DNA from: an uncultured Parasphingopyxis sp.
Lineage (GTDB): Bacteria; Pseudomonadota; Alphaproteobacteria; Sphingomonadales; Sphingomonadaceae
Reading direction: 5' to 3'
NCBI GenBank assembly: GCA_905479515.1
Contig: CAJQMX010000063.1
Coordinates: forward strand, 1 to 13,780
Length of the DNA: 13,780 bases
Part shown: piece by piece, positions 13,542 to 13,780 of the stretch
How the letters are laid out: each line of letters starts with the position of its first letter
Numbering within the stretch: the first letter of the stretch is position 1
The notes under the pieces: model-generated
Database searches by the model: none
The model's input: the letters and a program-made list of their open reading frames with translations, nothing else
What the model was told of the DNA's origin: nothing
Translations under genes and position numbers: made by a program

Positions 13542-13573
13542 GCGGGCGGCGGCGCTAAACGCGCCGCTCCCGC
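13542..13573 (+). terminator. GC-rich hairpin after the FYDLN gene
   Basis: Arms 13542-13555 and 13561-13573 pair over 12 bp (GCGGG/CCCGC and GCGGCGC/GCGCCGC, with a small 2x1 internal bulge) around the loop TAAAC. The following bases, ATCTTAT, form only a poor U-tract. The position, 21 nt after the stop codon and just before tRNA-Ala, suits an imperfect terminator or a processing boundary. Confidence 0.45.
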
Positions 13574-13580
13574 ATCTTAT

Positions 13581-13656
13581 GGGGCCGTAGCTCAGCTGGG
13601 AGAGCGCTACACTGGCAGTGTAGAGGTCAGGGGTTCGATCCCCCTCGGCTCCACCA
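13581..13656 (+). tRNA. tRNA-Ala (anticodon GGC)
   Basis: A complete 76-nt cloverleaf with encoded CCA (13654-13656). The acceptor stem GGGGCCG (13581-13587) pairs with CGGCTCC (13646-13652) with one G-U, and the discriminator is A13653. The anticodon arm CTACA-CTGGCAG-TGTAG carries GGC at 13614-13616, decoding GCC (and GCU). The T-arm contains GGGGTTCGATCCCC. No attachment-site repeat or integrase is visible beside it. Confidence 0.97.
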
Positions 13657-13780
13657 CTATTTTCAGTCGTTAAAGTGCGTCCGGCGAACGGGCGGCAGAA
13701 AATTCGGAGCCGCTGTGCTGCGACGCCTGCAACCGCCGATGATTCTTGGCAAAGTGTTGCGTTCGTCGATATTCTAGCGA
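13657..13780. other. Unassigned right-edge sequence
   Basis: No gene, repeat or clear terminator is recognised in these 124 bases. One minus-strand frame is open from the edge for 36 codons to a TAA at 13670, but the peptide has no features I recognise and it may be chance. Confidence 0.4.

Noticed and set aside
13670..13780. C-terminal end of a minus-strand gene at the right edge
   Set aside because: The frame is open for only 36 codons, with no recognisable motif, and another minus-strand frame is also open over much of this stretch.
13581..13780. tRNA-Ala or tRNA-Leu as an integration site of a mobile element
   Set aside because: No duplicated tRNA 3' end, integrase gene or change in gene character is seen beside either tRNA.

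Overview
This looks like an ordinary chromosomal segment from an alphaproteobacterium, most likely Sphingomonadales. The basis is recognition of gene content rather than a database search: a CP4-like class II EPSP synthase, a FYDLN-acid family protein, the aroA-cmk-rpsA-ihfB succession, moderately high G+C and densely packed genes. No phage, insertion sequence, CRISPR array or defence cassette is visible, and nothing here is clearly a new multi-gene system. The most promising material is in non-coding DNA, mainly upstream of nadA, plus a broken frame in rpsA.

Left part (1-4407). The 5' end of a membrane-protein gene leaves the window on the minus strand (1-90). It diverges from a plus-strand unit: nadA (quinolinate synthase), a DUF2254 membrane protein, nadC (quinolinate phosphoribosyltransferase) and a secreted RNase T2. 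The last three are joined by 1-nt stop/start overlaps. NadA and NadC make nicotinate mononucleotide for NAD; the iminoaspartate-forming partner (nadB or an aspartate dehydrogenase) is absent from the window. The 378-nt divergent region holds several dyads, a tandem 8-bp repeat touching a TATAAT box, and a predicted RNA helix that would mask the nadA Shine-Dalgarno sequence.

Middle (4419-8080, all minus strand). A DUF4112 membrane protein converges on the RNase gene with an 11-nt gap. Upstream of it are a family-5 solute-binding lipoprotein and a Tat-exported DUF839/PhoX-like protein, probably one transcription unit, both outside the cytoplasmic membrane. A tRNA-Leu(UAA) gene lies directly upstream of the DUF839 gene.

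Right part (8136-12964, minus strand). Transcription order is aroA, a small 3-TM CBU_0592-like protein, cmk, rpsA, a strong intrinsic terminator, then ihfB. This joins aromatic amino-acid synthesis, CMP phosphorylation, translation and the IHF nucleoid protein. rpsA has a frameshift at the start of its third S1 domain. Two missing bases explain it best, and as S1 is normally essential a sequence error is the first suspicion.

Right edge (13161-13780, plus strand). A FYDLN-acid family zinc-ribbon protein diverges from aroA and is followed by tRNA-Ala(GGC). The last 124 bases hold nothing I can assign.
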